A stretch of 64,000 nucleotides of DNA from Sergeia podlipaevii (Eukaryota; Euglenozoa; Kinetoplastea; Trypanosomatida; Trypanosomatidae): positions 43,965-107,964 of the forward strand of contig JASANZ010002249.1 of assembly GCA_030849805.1 (NCBI GenBank), read 5' to 3'. Shown one piece after another: positions 40,965 through 50,276 of this stretch. The translations under genes and the position numbers were made by a program. Below the pieces are notes generated by a model, which did no database searches, was not told where the DNA came from, and saw nothing but the letters and a program-made list of their open reading frames with translations. Each line of letters opens with the position of its first letter. Positions within the stretch are counted from its first letter, which is position 1.

Positions 40965-42393
40965 GAACATCTTCCCCCTCTCCCCCCCCCTCTCTACCCA
41001 TCCCTTTTTCTGTTGTTCAAATGTGTGCATGTGCCATTGTGTGTGTGTATGTGCTTGTGCTTTTTTTCTTTTGTGCGTAGTTTGTTTCTTGTAACACTCT
41101 TTGCGTCTCTCTGCACAAGCGCATTACAGCCATTTTCATTGCAACTCAACAGCCTAGCCGCTGCACTTTGTAGTCCACTGCTTTTTCATTTCCTGTTTCT
41201 CTGTCACTTCCTATCCAGCATCTCACTTACATTTTTTCCCCTTTTTTGCTTTTGTTTTCCTATCTTTCTGTCAACACTTTGCTCATTAACATATCTCTAG
41301 TTTTAGCTCGTCCACCATTTATCCGCCAGCATTCTCTCAGCATTGCCACTTTCTGTTTTTTCTGCTTACTGTGCTGTATTGATATTGTCCTGTTGTATGC
41401 GTGCATGATGAGACACAAATGGATCGCTGACTCTTAGAAACCTCATGCCTGACTATCCTAATCAAACTATCGGCTGATGTGCATACACCGCCCACTCGGC
41501 ACTTCTTCTCTTAGGGTGGATGCCTCTCCATTGTGCTCTGCTGTATTGATATTGTCCTGTTGTATGCGTGCATGACGAGACACAAATGGATCGCTGACTC
41601 TTAGAAACCTCATGCCTGACTATCCTAATCAAACCATCGGCTGATGTGCATACACCGCCCACTCGGCACTTCCTCTCTTAGGGTGGATGCCTCTCCATTG
41701 TGCTCTGCTGTATTGATATTGTCCTGTTGTATGCGTGCATGACGAGACACAAATGGATCGCTGACTCTTAGAAACCTCATGCCTGACTATCCTAATCAAA
41801 CCATCGGCTGATGTGCATACACCGCCCACTCGGCACTTCCTCTCTTAGGGTGGATGCCTCTCCATTGTGCTCTGCTGTATTGATATTGTCCTGTTGTATG
41901 CGTGCATGATGAGACACAAATGGATCGCTGACTCTTAGAAACCTCATGCCTGACTATCCTAATCAAACCATCGGCTGATGTGCGTACACCTTTTTCACTG
42001 TTCCTTTTTGCTCCGTTGTGTTGAGTGACTCGAGTTAGTATGCACCCCTTTAAAAAATAGAAATGATGATGAAGTTGCGATTATTGCTATTGTCTTCTAC
42101 TTTTTGTTTTTTTTGTGTGCATGCATGTTTATATCTCTATATCTTTTGAATTTGACATTTTCTTCCCCGATTATCGTTTTTACGTCCCTTGTTTTTTTAC
42201 GTTCACTTTTATACTTTCTCTTGCTTTGTACTTCCGTGCAGTAAGGTAGAGGCATCTGCGGCTCCAAGTATTCATCATTGACTCTAAATGAGTTGCATAT
42301 TGCGTGTACAGAACCTCCTTCTCGTGAGCCAACTATCATTTACATTCTATTTTTTTCTTCTTCTTCTTGTTTGACGTGTAATGTAGACTAGCG
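40965..42393 (+). other. intergenic spacer containing a 167-bp tandem repeat
   Basis: No protein gene. About 400 bases of CT-rich DNA lead into the tandem repeat (41373-41990), then about 400 bases of T-rich spacer. The tract at 42348-42369 followed by AG at 42385-42386 is the probable acceptor for the following membrane-protein gene. Confidence 0.7.
41373..41990. repeat. tandem repeat, 167-bp unit, about 3.7 copies
   Basis: Copies start at 41373, 41540, 41707 and 41874, exactly 167 bases apart. Three are complete and the fourth stops after about 117 bases. Copies are almost identical: units 1 and 4 read TGATGA where units 2 and 3 read TGACGA, unit 1 has ACTATC where the others have ACCATC, and unit 1 has CTTCTTCTC where 2 and 3 have CTTCCTCTC. 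The unit lacks the homopolymer T runs that typify the spacers. 167 is not a multiple of three and both strands have stops, so it is not a protein repeat. It carries CTGA twice and one TGATGA, reminiscent of C/D boxes, but with spacing too short for a confident snoRNA. Confidence 0.95.
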
Positions 42394-43974
42394 ATGAAAG
42401 CGTCAGAAAGCGTGCCGAACCATCTTTTTTTTAGAGGGCTCACGTCATCCGTGCGGTTTCACGATCAGGCGGACGCCGGCGGTGCCGGTTCATCGAGGAG
42501 TTTGATCTTTGCAAGTGTTTTCCCAGTGTTTGCTTCTTGTGGAGATGTTCTCACTTTTGGGGCTGTCTGCTTCTTCTCCCTTGTGAGCTGGCTGCGGTCG
42601 CAGTGGCATGTTGGCGTGCTGCTCCTTACGGTAGTCATTGCTTTTCTCATACCGCCACCAAATACACTACGATCTGTGTGGTACACAGATGTGCTTGCCG
42701 CTGGAGTACTCACATCTGTGGGACTAACGACGGCGATTGAGGCGTGCCGCAGCACTGTTGCAGCAAAGAGATTGCTAGAGCAGTCACAAGGGGACTCTCA
42801 GCTACCACCGCTACGTCATGTGAGCTTGCTTGCAGTGAATGCTGTGCAGTACATTCTTGCCTGTCTTTTAGGGCTGGCAGCGTATGGTGCCCTAGGCTAC
42901 GTAGCAGGGTGTCATCCACTGATTCGCCTAGGTGCATTCTTCTCCTCCTGGCTTCCTGTGTCAGCTTTGCACACCGCTAGCTATGTACATGCCGTACTTG
43001 GGGAAGAGTGGGTGTTTCACATCGCCCCCTTTCTGTTCCTTGTTGTGTGTTGTAGCTTATGTGTATTACCTTGGCTTATGGGTGTCGCCTATGTGTTTCT
43101 GCTGGCATCAGCAGGAGAGGGAGGAGAGCCCGGTAATAAAAGGCGCTCACTATATCGATGTTTTTTTTTGGCGCCTGTGCTTTCTACGGTACCTTTTGTA
43201 ATAGCATATATCGCTGGAAGGATGTGGTGGTGGTCAGGTAGTCCCACTGCCAACAAGTATAAAGAGCAGCAAGTTGGCGAAGGAGAGAGTGATATGCCGG
43301 GGTCGTCGGCGTTAAGCCCGCGCTCTGTGTCCACAGCAGCTAGGGTTCATTTAGAAGTAAGCCGCAGTAACATTGATAAAGAAGGAGAGGAAAGAGAAGG
43401 AGCGGCGACTAGCGAGGAACACTCCTATTTACTTGCTACGCCTGTTGCTTTAGGGGCATTGGAGAGGGGGGTTTTCGCTGAAAAGCGTTGGTATCTCGTC
43501 ACCTACGCCTTGCACCTTCTCTGTGTCTATATAGCTCTAGGCACACTATTTGCAGCGGCGGACACTGGCGTGGTAACGTTCCACGCGACGAGCGTGGTGG
43601 CTCTTGTTCTCGTAGCTCTGCATCTGGTCGTGCTAGGCGTGTCCTGGGTAGTCTCTTATGTTCACGGAAATTCATTCGAGGAGTGTGTGGTGGCTTTCTA
43701 CACATTTGTACCCAAAAACGAAGCGATTCCTCTGCCCTTGTTATTTCTTATAGTTGGCAATACGCTGGAGAGTGCCTTGGTGTACGTTCCTGTAGCTTTT
43801 TACCTGGTGGTTCAAGCCGTAGTGAGCAAGCCCCTTGTGGACGCGCTACGACAATGGCGGAGTCGCATCAACTGTCGTCCTGGCACGATCCTTCTGCCGC
43901 CACGCATAAGCAAAATGACATCAACTAGTGCTGTACTGATTGAACCTCTTGAAGAGCACTTCTCATCTTCGTAA
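42394..43974 (+). CDS. polytopic membrane protein, unknown function, 526 residues
   Basis: ATG at 42394. About ten to eleven hydrophobic spans in two blocks: about 39-310, and 365-495 after a hydrophilic loop. The loop (about 290-345) is acidic and Ser-rich and probably cytosolic (EGESDMPGSS, DKEGEEREGAATSEEH). Spans include GVLLLTVVIAFLIPPP, LACLLGLAAYGALGYVAG, PFLFLVVCCSLCVLPWLMG and SVVALVLVALHLVVLGVSWVVSYV. No signature of a known transporter family was recognised, no Walker or metal-binding motif. A permease or an endomembrane scaffold are both possible. The C-terminal 60 residues are polar and probably cytosolic. Confidence 0.85.
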   Translation: MKASESVPNHLFFRGLTSSVRFHDQADAGGAGSSRSLIFASVFPVFASCGDVLTFGAVCFFSLVSWLRSQWHVGVLLLTVVIAFLIPPPNTLRSVWYTDVLAAGVLTSVGLTTAIEACRSTVAAKRLLEQSQGDSQLPPLRHVSLLAVNAVQYILACLLGLAAYGALGYVAGCHPLIRLGAFFSSWLPVSALHTASYVHAVLGEEWVFHIAPFLFLVVCCSLCVLPWLMGVAYVFLLASAGEGGEPGNKRRSLYRCFFLAPVLSTVPFVIAYIAGRMWWWSGSPTANKYKEQQVGEGESDMPGSSALSPRSVSTAARVHLEVSRSNIDKEGEEREGAATSEEHSYLLATPVALGALERGVFAEKRWYLVTYALHLLCVYIALGTLFAAADTGVVTFHATSVVALVLVALHLVVLGVSWVVSYVHGNSFEECVVAFYTFVPKNEAIPLPLLFLIVGNTLESALVYVPVAFYLVVQAVVSKPLVDALRQWRSRINCRPGTILLPPRISKMTSTSAVLIEPLEEHFSSS

Positions 43975-45006
43975 GGGCTATTTTGTTTTTTCCTCGAAGA
44001 GCTTGCGGGATGAATGGAGAGGAGGTGGCGAGAGAGAAAGATAGAGGCATTAATCGATTCGGAGGAAATCTTGATTTTTGGGCATGCACGGCACCAAGGT
44101 TTATCCCTAAAAGCTATCTTTTTTTTTTTTCTTGTACTTTCCTCTTGCTTCAGATTTCTCCCTCTTTGTCTATGGAAAGATGTGTGAAAGAACGCTTACT
44201 ACAGCCTTTTTAAAAATCCATTCTACTCACTCCGAAGGGCTTGCCTTGATAGGAGCCCTTTGGATTCTGCACGGAGGTAGGGGGGGGGGGTCGTGAGGTT
44301 TCCGTTGCACTTCATACGATTGTGCCTACTTTTGCCAAAAAGTGAACTTAAAAAGACACACTTACAAGAGAGGGAAATCTGACCGTATGCCTTGAAGCCG
44401 GGGTAGCCACAGCTTTAGTTTCTTGGATATGGGGGCGCTTTTTATGCCAACGCCGAAATTGCCTTCCTCCTCTTCTCTGTCTCCTATTTCTCTTCGTTTA
44501 AGGTTGCAATCATTATCTGGGATGAGGCCCTTCCCTGATCCTTATTTTTTTTCTTCAATCAGCGTTTTTGTTTTTTCTTCCCACTCAAGCGTGCTTCTAT
44601 CCGAAGATCACTCATCTGTACATTGGATTCTACTTTTTTTGTTCTAATATTTTTCTTCATGCTATTCAGTTCTGCAAAGAAATTGCTGAATTAATTCTCC
44701 TTTTTTTTTCTTACGGTTGTGCTGTGTGGCGAATTGTTCTGCAGGTTCCCACACTTGTTGTATCAATTTGATGTGTTTATGCGTCTATACACGGGGATAC
44801 ACTTCTTCTTTCGTCCCATGTCTTTCTCTCTCTGTTTCTTTTTTTGCTTTCTTTCCTTTTTTTTCTTAAAGTACCCTTTTGGAAAAAAAAAAAGATTTCC
44901 ATCAGCTCATCCGCTGGGCTCCGCCCACGGTATTGCGGATAGCAAGTTGAAGAAATTTTTGTAACTAGACATACACATCCGTTACGTATAGGTAAATAGT
45001 ACATAG
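43975..45006 (+). other. intergenic spacer, 1.0 kb
   Basis: No gene. Contains an 11-bp hairpin (44231-44264), a G run at about 44280-44290 and CT-rich stretches. AG dinucleotides close to the next ATG include 44952-44953 and 44990-44991, the acceptor being uncertain. Confidence 0.5.
44231..44264. repeat. 11-bp hairpin with one G.T pair
   Basis: 44231-44241 pairs with 44254-44264 (TCCGAAGGGCT with AGCCCTTTGGA, one G.U in RNA) around a 12-base loop. GC-richer than its surroundings. Confidence 0.75.
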
Positions 45007-47160
45007 ATGATGTTGTTGAGTCAGTACTACTTTCTGCTGCGCCCGCTCGTGTGTGCTGCTTTCCTCGTCGTTCTCCTATCCTCTGGTACAGTGGGAAGCC
45101 CAGAGCCAGAGAGTGCGCCAGGAGGTCATTACACGTGCTCTCACAAAGCCTTTAGTGCCCCACTGAATCAACTCCCTACTACCAACACCAGAACAGCAGC
45201 TACTACGTCTTCCGCTGCTCTTGTTGCTTCGGCGCATAGAGCGAGAGGAGCTACCTCGCTCGAAGAGCACGCGGGTACCACTAGTAGTCACCGTGGTATC
45301 AAGTTTCACATTATTTTTAAAGATGATAGTACTTGTAGTTCAATAGGCCAGACAGCCAGGACCAGCACGGGCAGCAGCAGCAGTGTATGTGATGGAGCTG
45401 ATATCTTGGCAGAGGAAAAGCGCGATGTCCTTGTTGGGGTATTGAAAAGAGCCACAGAGTTTATTTCTAGCGCACTGCTCGTTAAGGAACCAACCAAGTC
45501 CATCGACATCCCCGCTGACACGTGCGGTGGCCTCGGCAACGAAGCCGCCACTGTTGAAGATGTTGATTTCGTACTCTTTGTGACTGCGACTCCAGACAGC
45601 GACGCTGGTTACGATACTACACTTGCGAGTGCCAAGCCATGTGTGCGAGAGGGAGGTGATGTCAGTACGGGCAATTTACGACCAGTTATTGGCTACATCA
45701 ACTTTCGTCCCTCCGCGCTTGCGTCGGAGGTGACGGAGCTGGCGGTGAGCGTGGTGGCGCATGAGATCTCGCACGCGCTGGGCTTCATTGCCTTGGCCTC
45801 ATCGCTGAACTCCTATGTGGACCTCTCTGGTGCTTTTCAAAAGACAGGCGGGAGCGCCTTTGTGTACCGCCCGCACTTGCAGAAAAATGTGACGGTGATA
45901 CAGACACCGCGGGTGGTGGCTGCCGCGCGCACGCACTTTGGCTGCCCCACTCTAGACGGTGTAGAGATTGAAGGGGCAGGCGGGTCCGGGACGGCTGGGT
46001 CACACTGGAAGAAGCGCATCTTCTACATGGAGGCCCTTGTGGGGGTCATCTCAACTGCGCGGCTTTTCTACTCGTCGGTGACTCTCGCCGCATTTGAAGA
46101 CATGGGCTTCTACGTGGCCAACTATGCCATGGCGCAGGACAACTATCCTTGGGGCTACCAACGTGGTTGTGATTTTCTCTATCGTGACTGCCGCTACCTC
46201 CACGACACACTTGGTGTCGGCGAGTTCTGCTTCCGGAAGGATAGCCCCAACACACAACGCTGCACGTTTGATCGGATGAGTATTGGCTACTGCGACGCAG
46301 TGACCTACAACTCCGACCTTCCTCCGCAGTACCGCTACTTTTCGAACCCCAAGATGGGCGGCAGCATGCCGACGATGGACTACTGCCCTACAACGGTTTC
46401 CTATTCAAACGTTAACTGCGTCGACAAGCCTGGGGAGAACAGTCCGCTGGCGAATATGTTCGGTAGTGAGTTTGGCCCTACGAGCCAGTGCTTTGACTCT
46501 AACACTATCTCGAGCGCGTTCCCACAGCTTTCCCGTGGTGCGCGGTGCTTTCATTCCACCTGCATTACTGTTGGACGGAATGCTTCAGATGGCAGCGGCG
46601 GCAGCAGCAGCAGCAGCACACAGCAGCTTCTCCTGAGGATACAGGGGCAAACGGCGCCGTGTTCGGCAAGCGGTGCAGCGGGGGATGCGGACACGTCACT
46701 GCTCCGCGGCGTGCATGGCAGTGTCAGCTGTCCCGCAGCTGCCGCCATGTGCCAGGCACAGAACACGTCAGGCCTAAGCGATCTTCCAAGCGCAGGTGCT
46801 TTGCATAGTCCTCTAGAATTTACGACTGAGGGTAGCGCGTCTCTCTCCTGTGCGATGCGAGCACACAGGTGCCAAGCAGCGGAGCTGTCCGCCATGTACT
46901 TTCCTCATTGTGGAATGCTGGCGTCACGCCTGCTTGAGTGCTACGGCAATGGCTGCCTAGCAGAGATGCGGATGGCGCTGGCGCGTGACGTGCGACACCT
47001 GCGCCACCAGTGCGGAAAGAAGAGAGCAGGGGTGGCTGAGACGTGTCTTGACGGCTGGGAAGGCGCTAACGTGTTGTGTACGCTGGCGGCCGCTGCGGCG
47101 CCTCCGCTGCACTTGGGGCTGCTTCTATGCGTACTGCTAGTGCTAGTTTCTTTTGGATGA
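45007..47160 (+). CDS. leishmanolysin-like surface metalloprotease (GP63, peptidase M8)
   Basis: 717 residues from the ATG at 45007. A signal peptide is clear (LVCAAFLVVLLSSGTVG, about 14-30). The propeptide follows with a Cys in HYTCSH that may act as cysteine switch. The zinc site is HEISH at 252-256 (His252, Glu253, His256) with the third ligand His333 in GTAGSH, so the catalytic apparatus is present. The Met-turn position, 11 residues after His333, is Leu344 instead of Met (EALVG). AAFEDMGFY and Cys-rich C-terminal motifs match the family. The chain is longer than classical GP63 (about 600), with a Ser-rich segment (537-545) and a Cys-rich tail. A hydrophobic end (LGLLLCVLLVLVSFG) fits a GPI-attachment signal. 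Family members cleave surface and host or gut proteins. Single copy here. Confidence 0.95.
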   Translation: MMLLSQYYFLLRPLVCAAFLVVLLSSGTVGSPEPESAPGGHYTCSHKAFSAPLNQLPTTNTRTAATTSSAALVASAHRARGATSLEEHAGTTSSHRGIKFHIIFKDDSTCSSIGQTARTSTGSSSSVCDGADILAEEKRDVLVGVLKRATEFISSALLVKEPTKSIDIPADTCGGLGNEAATVEDVDFVLFVTATPDSDAGYDTTLASAKPCVREGGDVSTGNLRPVIGYINFRPSALASEVTELAVSVVAHEISHALGFIALASSLNSYVDLSGAFQKTGGSAFVYRPHLQKNVTVIQTPRVVAAARTHFGCPTLDGVEIEGAGGSGTAGSHWKKRIFYMEALVGVISTARLFYSSVTLAAFEDMGFYVANYAMAQDNYPWGYQRGCDFLYRDCRYLHDTLGVGEFCFRKDSPNTQRCTFDRMSIGYCDAVTYNSDLPPQYRYFSNPKMGGSMPTMDYCPTTVSYSNVNCVDKPGENSPLANMFGSEFGPTSQCFDSNTISSAFPQLSRGARCFHSTCITVGRNASDGSGGSSSSSTQQLLLRIQGQTAPCSASGAAGDADTSLLRGVHGSVSCPAAAAMCQAQNTSGLSDLPSAGALHSPLEFTTEGSASLSCAMRAHRCQAAELSAMYFPHCGMLASRLLECYGNGCLAEMRMALARDVRHLRHQCGKKRAGVAETCLDGWEGANVLCTLAAAAAPPLHLGLLLCVLLVLVSFG

Positions 47161-47814
47161 GATATACCTGCCTAGATGGGGAGTAGGGCAGAAGACGTTC
47201 TAGATCTACTATGTGTTTTTTCCTTTTACATATTTTTTTCTCTTTTTCTTCTAGATCCACATGTATTGATTTGAATGGGATGTGTTATTTTTAGATGATG
47301 TGGCAGTGTTCCCTTCTCCCACTACCTTTTTTTTTTCTCTGCTTGCTACCCGTATAGAGATGAATGTTGTTGTTGTTGTTATGTAAGATCAAAATTAGGC
47401 ATTTAGTGGCATTGGGTGTCTATCAGTGCATCAAGAAGAACCGCTTGCAATTTACCTCCTGTATATCTTTGCTATTTGCGATTGTCTGTAATATGCTGCC
47501 TCTATGTGTCTTACCTTTCCTCTGTCTTTCTAAGTGTTTATGCTATATTACAAAAGAGGTACATAGCGCGGATTCCGCTGTAAACATTATATTTATAGTG
47601 CGTAATAGTTGTTTGCTCGAGCTGCACACACACACACACACACACACGCACACACACCACATTCTTTGCGAGGCACTTTTCTTTATTTTTTGCTGTTATT
47701 ACTATATTTCATCACAGTTATCTTTTTTAAAAATAAAAAATAAAAAAAGAAATAACTCAGCGGCGCGTTACAAAGATATAGAAGAGAGAGAGATTCGTTT
47801 CTTTATTGTTCAAA
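47161..47814 (+). other. intergenic spacer with CA repeat
   Basis: No gene. CA microsatellite at 47625-47658 and an A-rich stretch at about 47729-47750 ending in AG at 47759-47760, the likely acceptor for the FAD synthetase mRNA. Confidence 0.55.
47625..47658 (+). repeat. (CA)n microsatellite
   Basis: About 17 CA units with a single interruption (CG at 47647-47648). Confidence 0.9.
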
Positions 47815-48513
47815 ATGTATTCTGAAGTACCAAAGACAAAAAAGAATGGCCATGAAGCAGCAGGGGAAGAGGAGGAGTGTGGCTGCGCTGCACATGTAGC
47901 CAAGTCACTGGAGATGATCAGAAATGCAGTTCAGCGTTACGCACCAGAGAAGGTTAGTGTCTCCTTTAACGGCGGGAAGGACAGCGTGGTGATGATGGAG
48001 CTTCTCAAGATGGCAGTCGGGTTAGACACCATCCGCAAGTGGAACGTGTTTGTGTTAGATGAAGATGATGAGTTCCCGGAGCTCATTGCTTTCAGGAGTC
48101 ATTACTTGGAGTCTCGCTTTCCTGGCGTTCGCTCCTACCACTTTCCTGAGAACGGTGACATGCGCTGCGCCATGTGGGCAGTAAAGGAGAAGCTCAAGTG
48201 TGACGCCGTATTTATGGGCACGCGTCGCAGTGATCCCAATGGCAGGTACCAGGCAACCTGCATGGAGCCAACCACGGAGGGGTGGCCCTCCTTCTTGCGC
48301 ATTTGCCCGGTCTTTGATTGGCCGTACCACTGCATCTGGAACTTCTTGAAGAGGCGGGACATCCCCTCCTGCGTGCTCTATAGCGAGGGCTACACCTCTC
48401 TGGGGAAGAAGAGCCTGACCACAAAAAATGAGCGGCTGCGTCGTGACGATGGCACGTACTCACCAGCATGGGCTCTCTGCGTGGATGAGGCGGAACGTTC
48501 TGGACGCACTTGA
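47815..48513 (+). CDS. FAD synthetase (FMN adenylyltransferase), PAPS-reductase fold
   Basis: 232 residues from the ATG at 47815 (an in-frame TTG lies three codons earlier). The P-loop-like SFNGGKDSVV at about 51-60 is the PP-loop of this family. MGTRRSDPNG near 138-147 binds the flavin/ATP side, and PVFDWPYHCIWNFLKRRDIP with CVLYSEGYTSLGK forms the C-terminal signature of eukaryotic FAD synthetases such as yeast Fad1. The reaction is FMN + ATP to FAD + diphosphate. Length matches the single-domain fungal type rather than the two-domain animal enzyme. No targeting signal is visible, so a cytosolic site is likely. A FAD-dependent GPDH lies 15 kb upstream, but that proximity need not mean linkage of function. 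Confidence 0.93.
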   Translation: MYSEVPKTKKNGHEAAGEEEECGCAAHVAKSLEMIRNAVQRYAPEKVSVSFNGGKDSVVMMELLKMAVGLDTIRKWNVFVLDEDDEFPELIAFRSHYLESRFPGVRSYHFPENGDMRCAMWAVKEKLKCDAVFMGTRRSDPNGRYQATCMEPTTEGWPSFLRICPVFDWPYHCIWNFLKRRDIPSCVLYSEGYTSLGKKSLTTKNERLRRDDGTYSPAWALCVDEAERSGRT

Positions 48514-49095
48514 GTACTGTTGCGTGCGTGCGTGTGGAAATTTGTGGATACACAACACGATGGGGTGGTTTGTTCAATCATTTTCATTAACTTTTGCTTT
48601 TTGCAACTTACTTTTTCCTTTCTTTTTTTTTTTTCTACACTCACGAAAATGCAAATATAACAACATTGATGTGCTCACATCACCCGCTTCTATTGAACTG
48701 CTGAGAAGAGGAGTTACTTTCCTGCAGTCGTAAAGGACCGTCCACTGGCCCTTTATATATATATATATATATATGTTTTGGTGCTCACTCCTTTTTTTAT
48801 ATATTTAGTGCTATCAGGATACTTGAAGCACATGAGAAAAAAAGATGAAACTCTTATTTCGTTTTAAAAATGACCGTTGTGGAACCTTCTATGCATCTGT
48901 ATGGTTGCAATGAAAATTCTCTTTTTGTGACTGTTTCTTTGTTTGCTTTTTGTTTCCTATTCTCTAGTCCCTTGTGTGTGTGTGTGTGTGTGTTGACTCA
49001 AGAAGCAAGAAACTTTATATTATCTGCCGAGTATATTAATTTTGTAGAAACTTTTATTTATTTACATATATATATTTATTTATATTGCTCCAGCC
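48514..49095 (+). other. intergenic spacer with TA and TG repeats
   Basis: No gene. A TA run at 48754-48774, a TG run at 48973-48992, and an AG at 49092-49093 a few bases before the next ATG after a T/A-rich tract. Confidence 0.55.
48754..48992 (+). repeat. (TA)n and (TG)n microsatellites
   Basis: Ten TA units at 48754-48774 and about nine to ten TG units at 48973-48992, with ordinary spacer between them. Confidence 0.85.
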
Positions 49096-49698
49096 ATGAG
49101 TGGAGGTGTTGCCTTTAATCCTATGCGGAAGACGCAGCCACCACCGCCATATCTGGACGTGGTTAATATGGATCCTGTGGAGTACATCTCAGTCGAGTCC
49201 AAGGATGGCCAGCTCTTCCTTGTGCACCGTGACTGTCTTTGCGTGTCACCGCTTTTCCGTAGGGCTTTTGCCAAGCGTGCGAACGTAACACTGGAGGACG
49301 TTATCGTCAACTTTGGTGAGGTTTCGCAAACTGCGGAAGAGCTGGCACCTGTCTTTCCCCCTAGTAGTGGAGCTAACCCCCCGGCGCTTGGCTCTCCATC
49401 GGTATTTTGTGGCGGGGCCGATGTCAGATCTGGTACAAACTTTAACCCATCCCTTAATGGGGGTCCTGATGTACTATGCACTGACTCTGGACGGGAGGTG
49501 TACACGGAAACCATGAGGAACGATGCTACAGTACGCATTGTGTTTCCACAGACGAGCGCAGCGACGCTTGACACTGTTATTGCGTATCTCTACTACAAGC
49601 ATAGATATGAGGGTGTTCGTGTGCCACGGCCAGAGCTGTCGCTGCCAATGGCTTCCGCAATTGAAATTATGAAACTCGCGAAGAGTTTGGAGTGCTAA
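49096..49698 (+). CDS. elongin-C-like BTB/Skp1-fold protein, copy 1
   Basis: 200 residues from the ATG at 49096. The N-terminal strand-helix unit YISVESKDGQLFLVHRDC (30-47) and the C-terminal block YLYYKHRYEG plus PRPELSLPMASAIEIMKLAK and SLEC (164-200) match elongin C, including the characteristic ending in a Leu-x-Cys helix. Ordinary elongin C is about 112 residues with these parts joined by about 25 residues; here a poorly conserved Gly/Pro/Ser-rich insertion (about 75-143) lies between them. Elongin C is the adaptor in Cul2/Cul5 ubiquitin ligases and in the elongin transcription factor. The next gene is a paralogue with the same organisation. A role in a cullin complex is inferred from family only. 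Confidence 0.85.
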   Translation: MSGGVAFNPMRKTQPPPPYLDVVNMDPVEYISVESKDGQLFLVHRDCLCVSPLFRRAFAKRANVTLEDVIVNFGEVSQTAEELAPVFPPSSGANPPALGSPSVFCGGADVRSGTNFNPSLNGGPDVLCTDSGREVYTETMRNDATVRIVFPQTSAATLDTVIAYLYYKHRYEGVRVPRPELSLPMASAIEIMKLAKSLEC

Positions 49699-50276
49699 AT
49701 GATATCTTTTTTTTTTTGTGTGTTGTTGTCTTTCTTTTTCCCAACTCACGAAACTTAGAAGTAGTGTCGGTTTCCAGTGATGTACTGACGAAGATTTTTT
49801 TTTTTTTTGCTGATTTTGTCTGTCTGTTTGTGTGGGGTCGTCGTTCCTTTTTATGTAATGTTATATGTATATTTATATACGCACAGAACCAAACAAACGC
49901 ATAACTTCTTTTTTTTTTTTTGAAAACTAGTGCCGTTGTCTCTTTGCGGTGTTTGTTTGTTTTTGAGCAGAGGGGAGGGGGTACTTTTGTCACATGTTCT
50001 TTGCTATGTATACTGCTCCACTTTTTATCTTCTCTCTGTCTTCCTTTACATCGTGTGTGTATGTGCGTGTGTGTGTGTATTGGGTTGAACGTGATTTAGG
50101 AGAGCCACTTGATACGCCCCAGCAGTCCTTTCTCTTATATACCACCTTTGATTATTGCACTTTTACTGTGGTACACACCTGCACGTAGCGACTAGAGCGC
50201 TTATCTCTTTTTTTGTTTTGTTTTGTTTTTCTTGTGTGCGTGTGTGTATATAGCTGCACTTACATACCTCACCAAC
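49699..50276 (+). other. intergenic spacer between the elongin-C-like genes
   Basis: No gene. T-rich with TG-rich stretches near 50054-50079 and 50235-50248. AG at 50252-50253 after a T/G-rich tract is the probable acceptor. Confidence 0.55.

Noticed and set aside
41406..41452. Box C/D snoRNA in each 167-bp unit
   Set aside because: TGATGA and CTGA are present, but only 47 bases separate them, no flanking terminal stem is visible, and copies 2 and 3 have TGACGA. Kept as a hypothesis only.
41462..41829. Two identical 66-residue minus-strand frames in the 167-bp repeat
   Set aside because: They are the same sequence repeated at the 167-base period and end at stops within the unit. The period is not a multiple of three, so they reflect the DNA repeat rather than a protein repeat.
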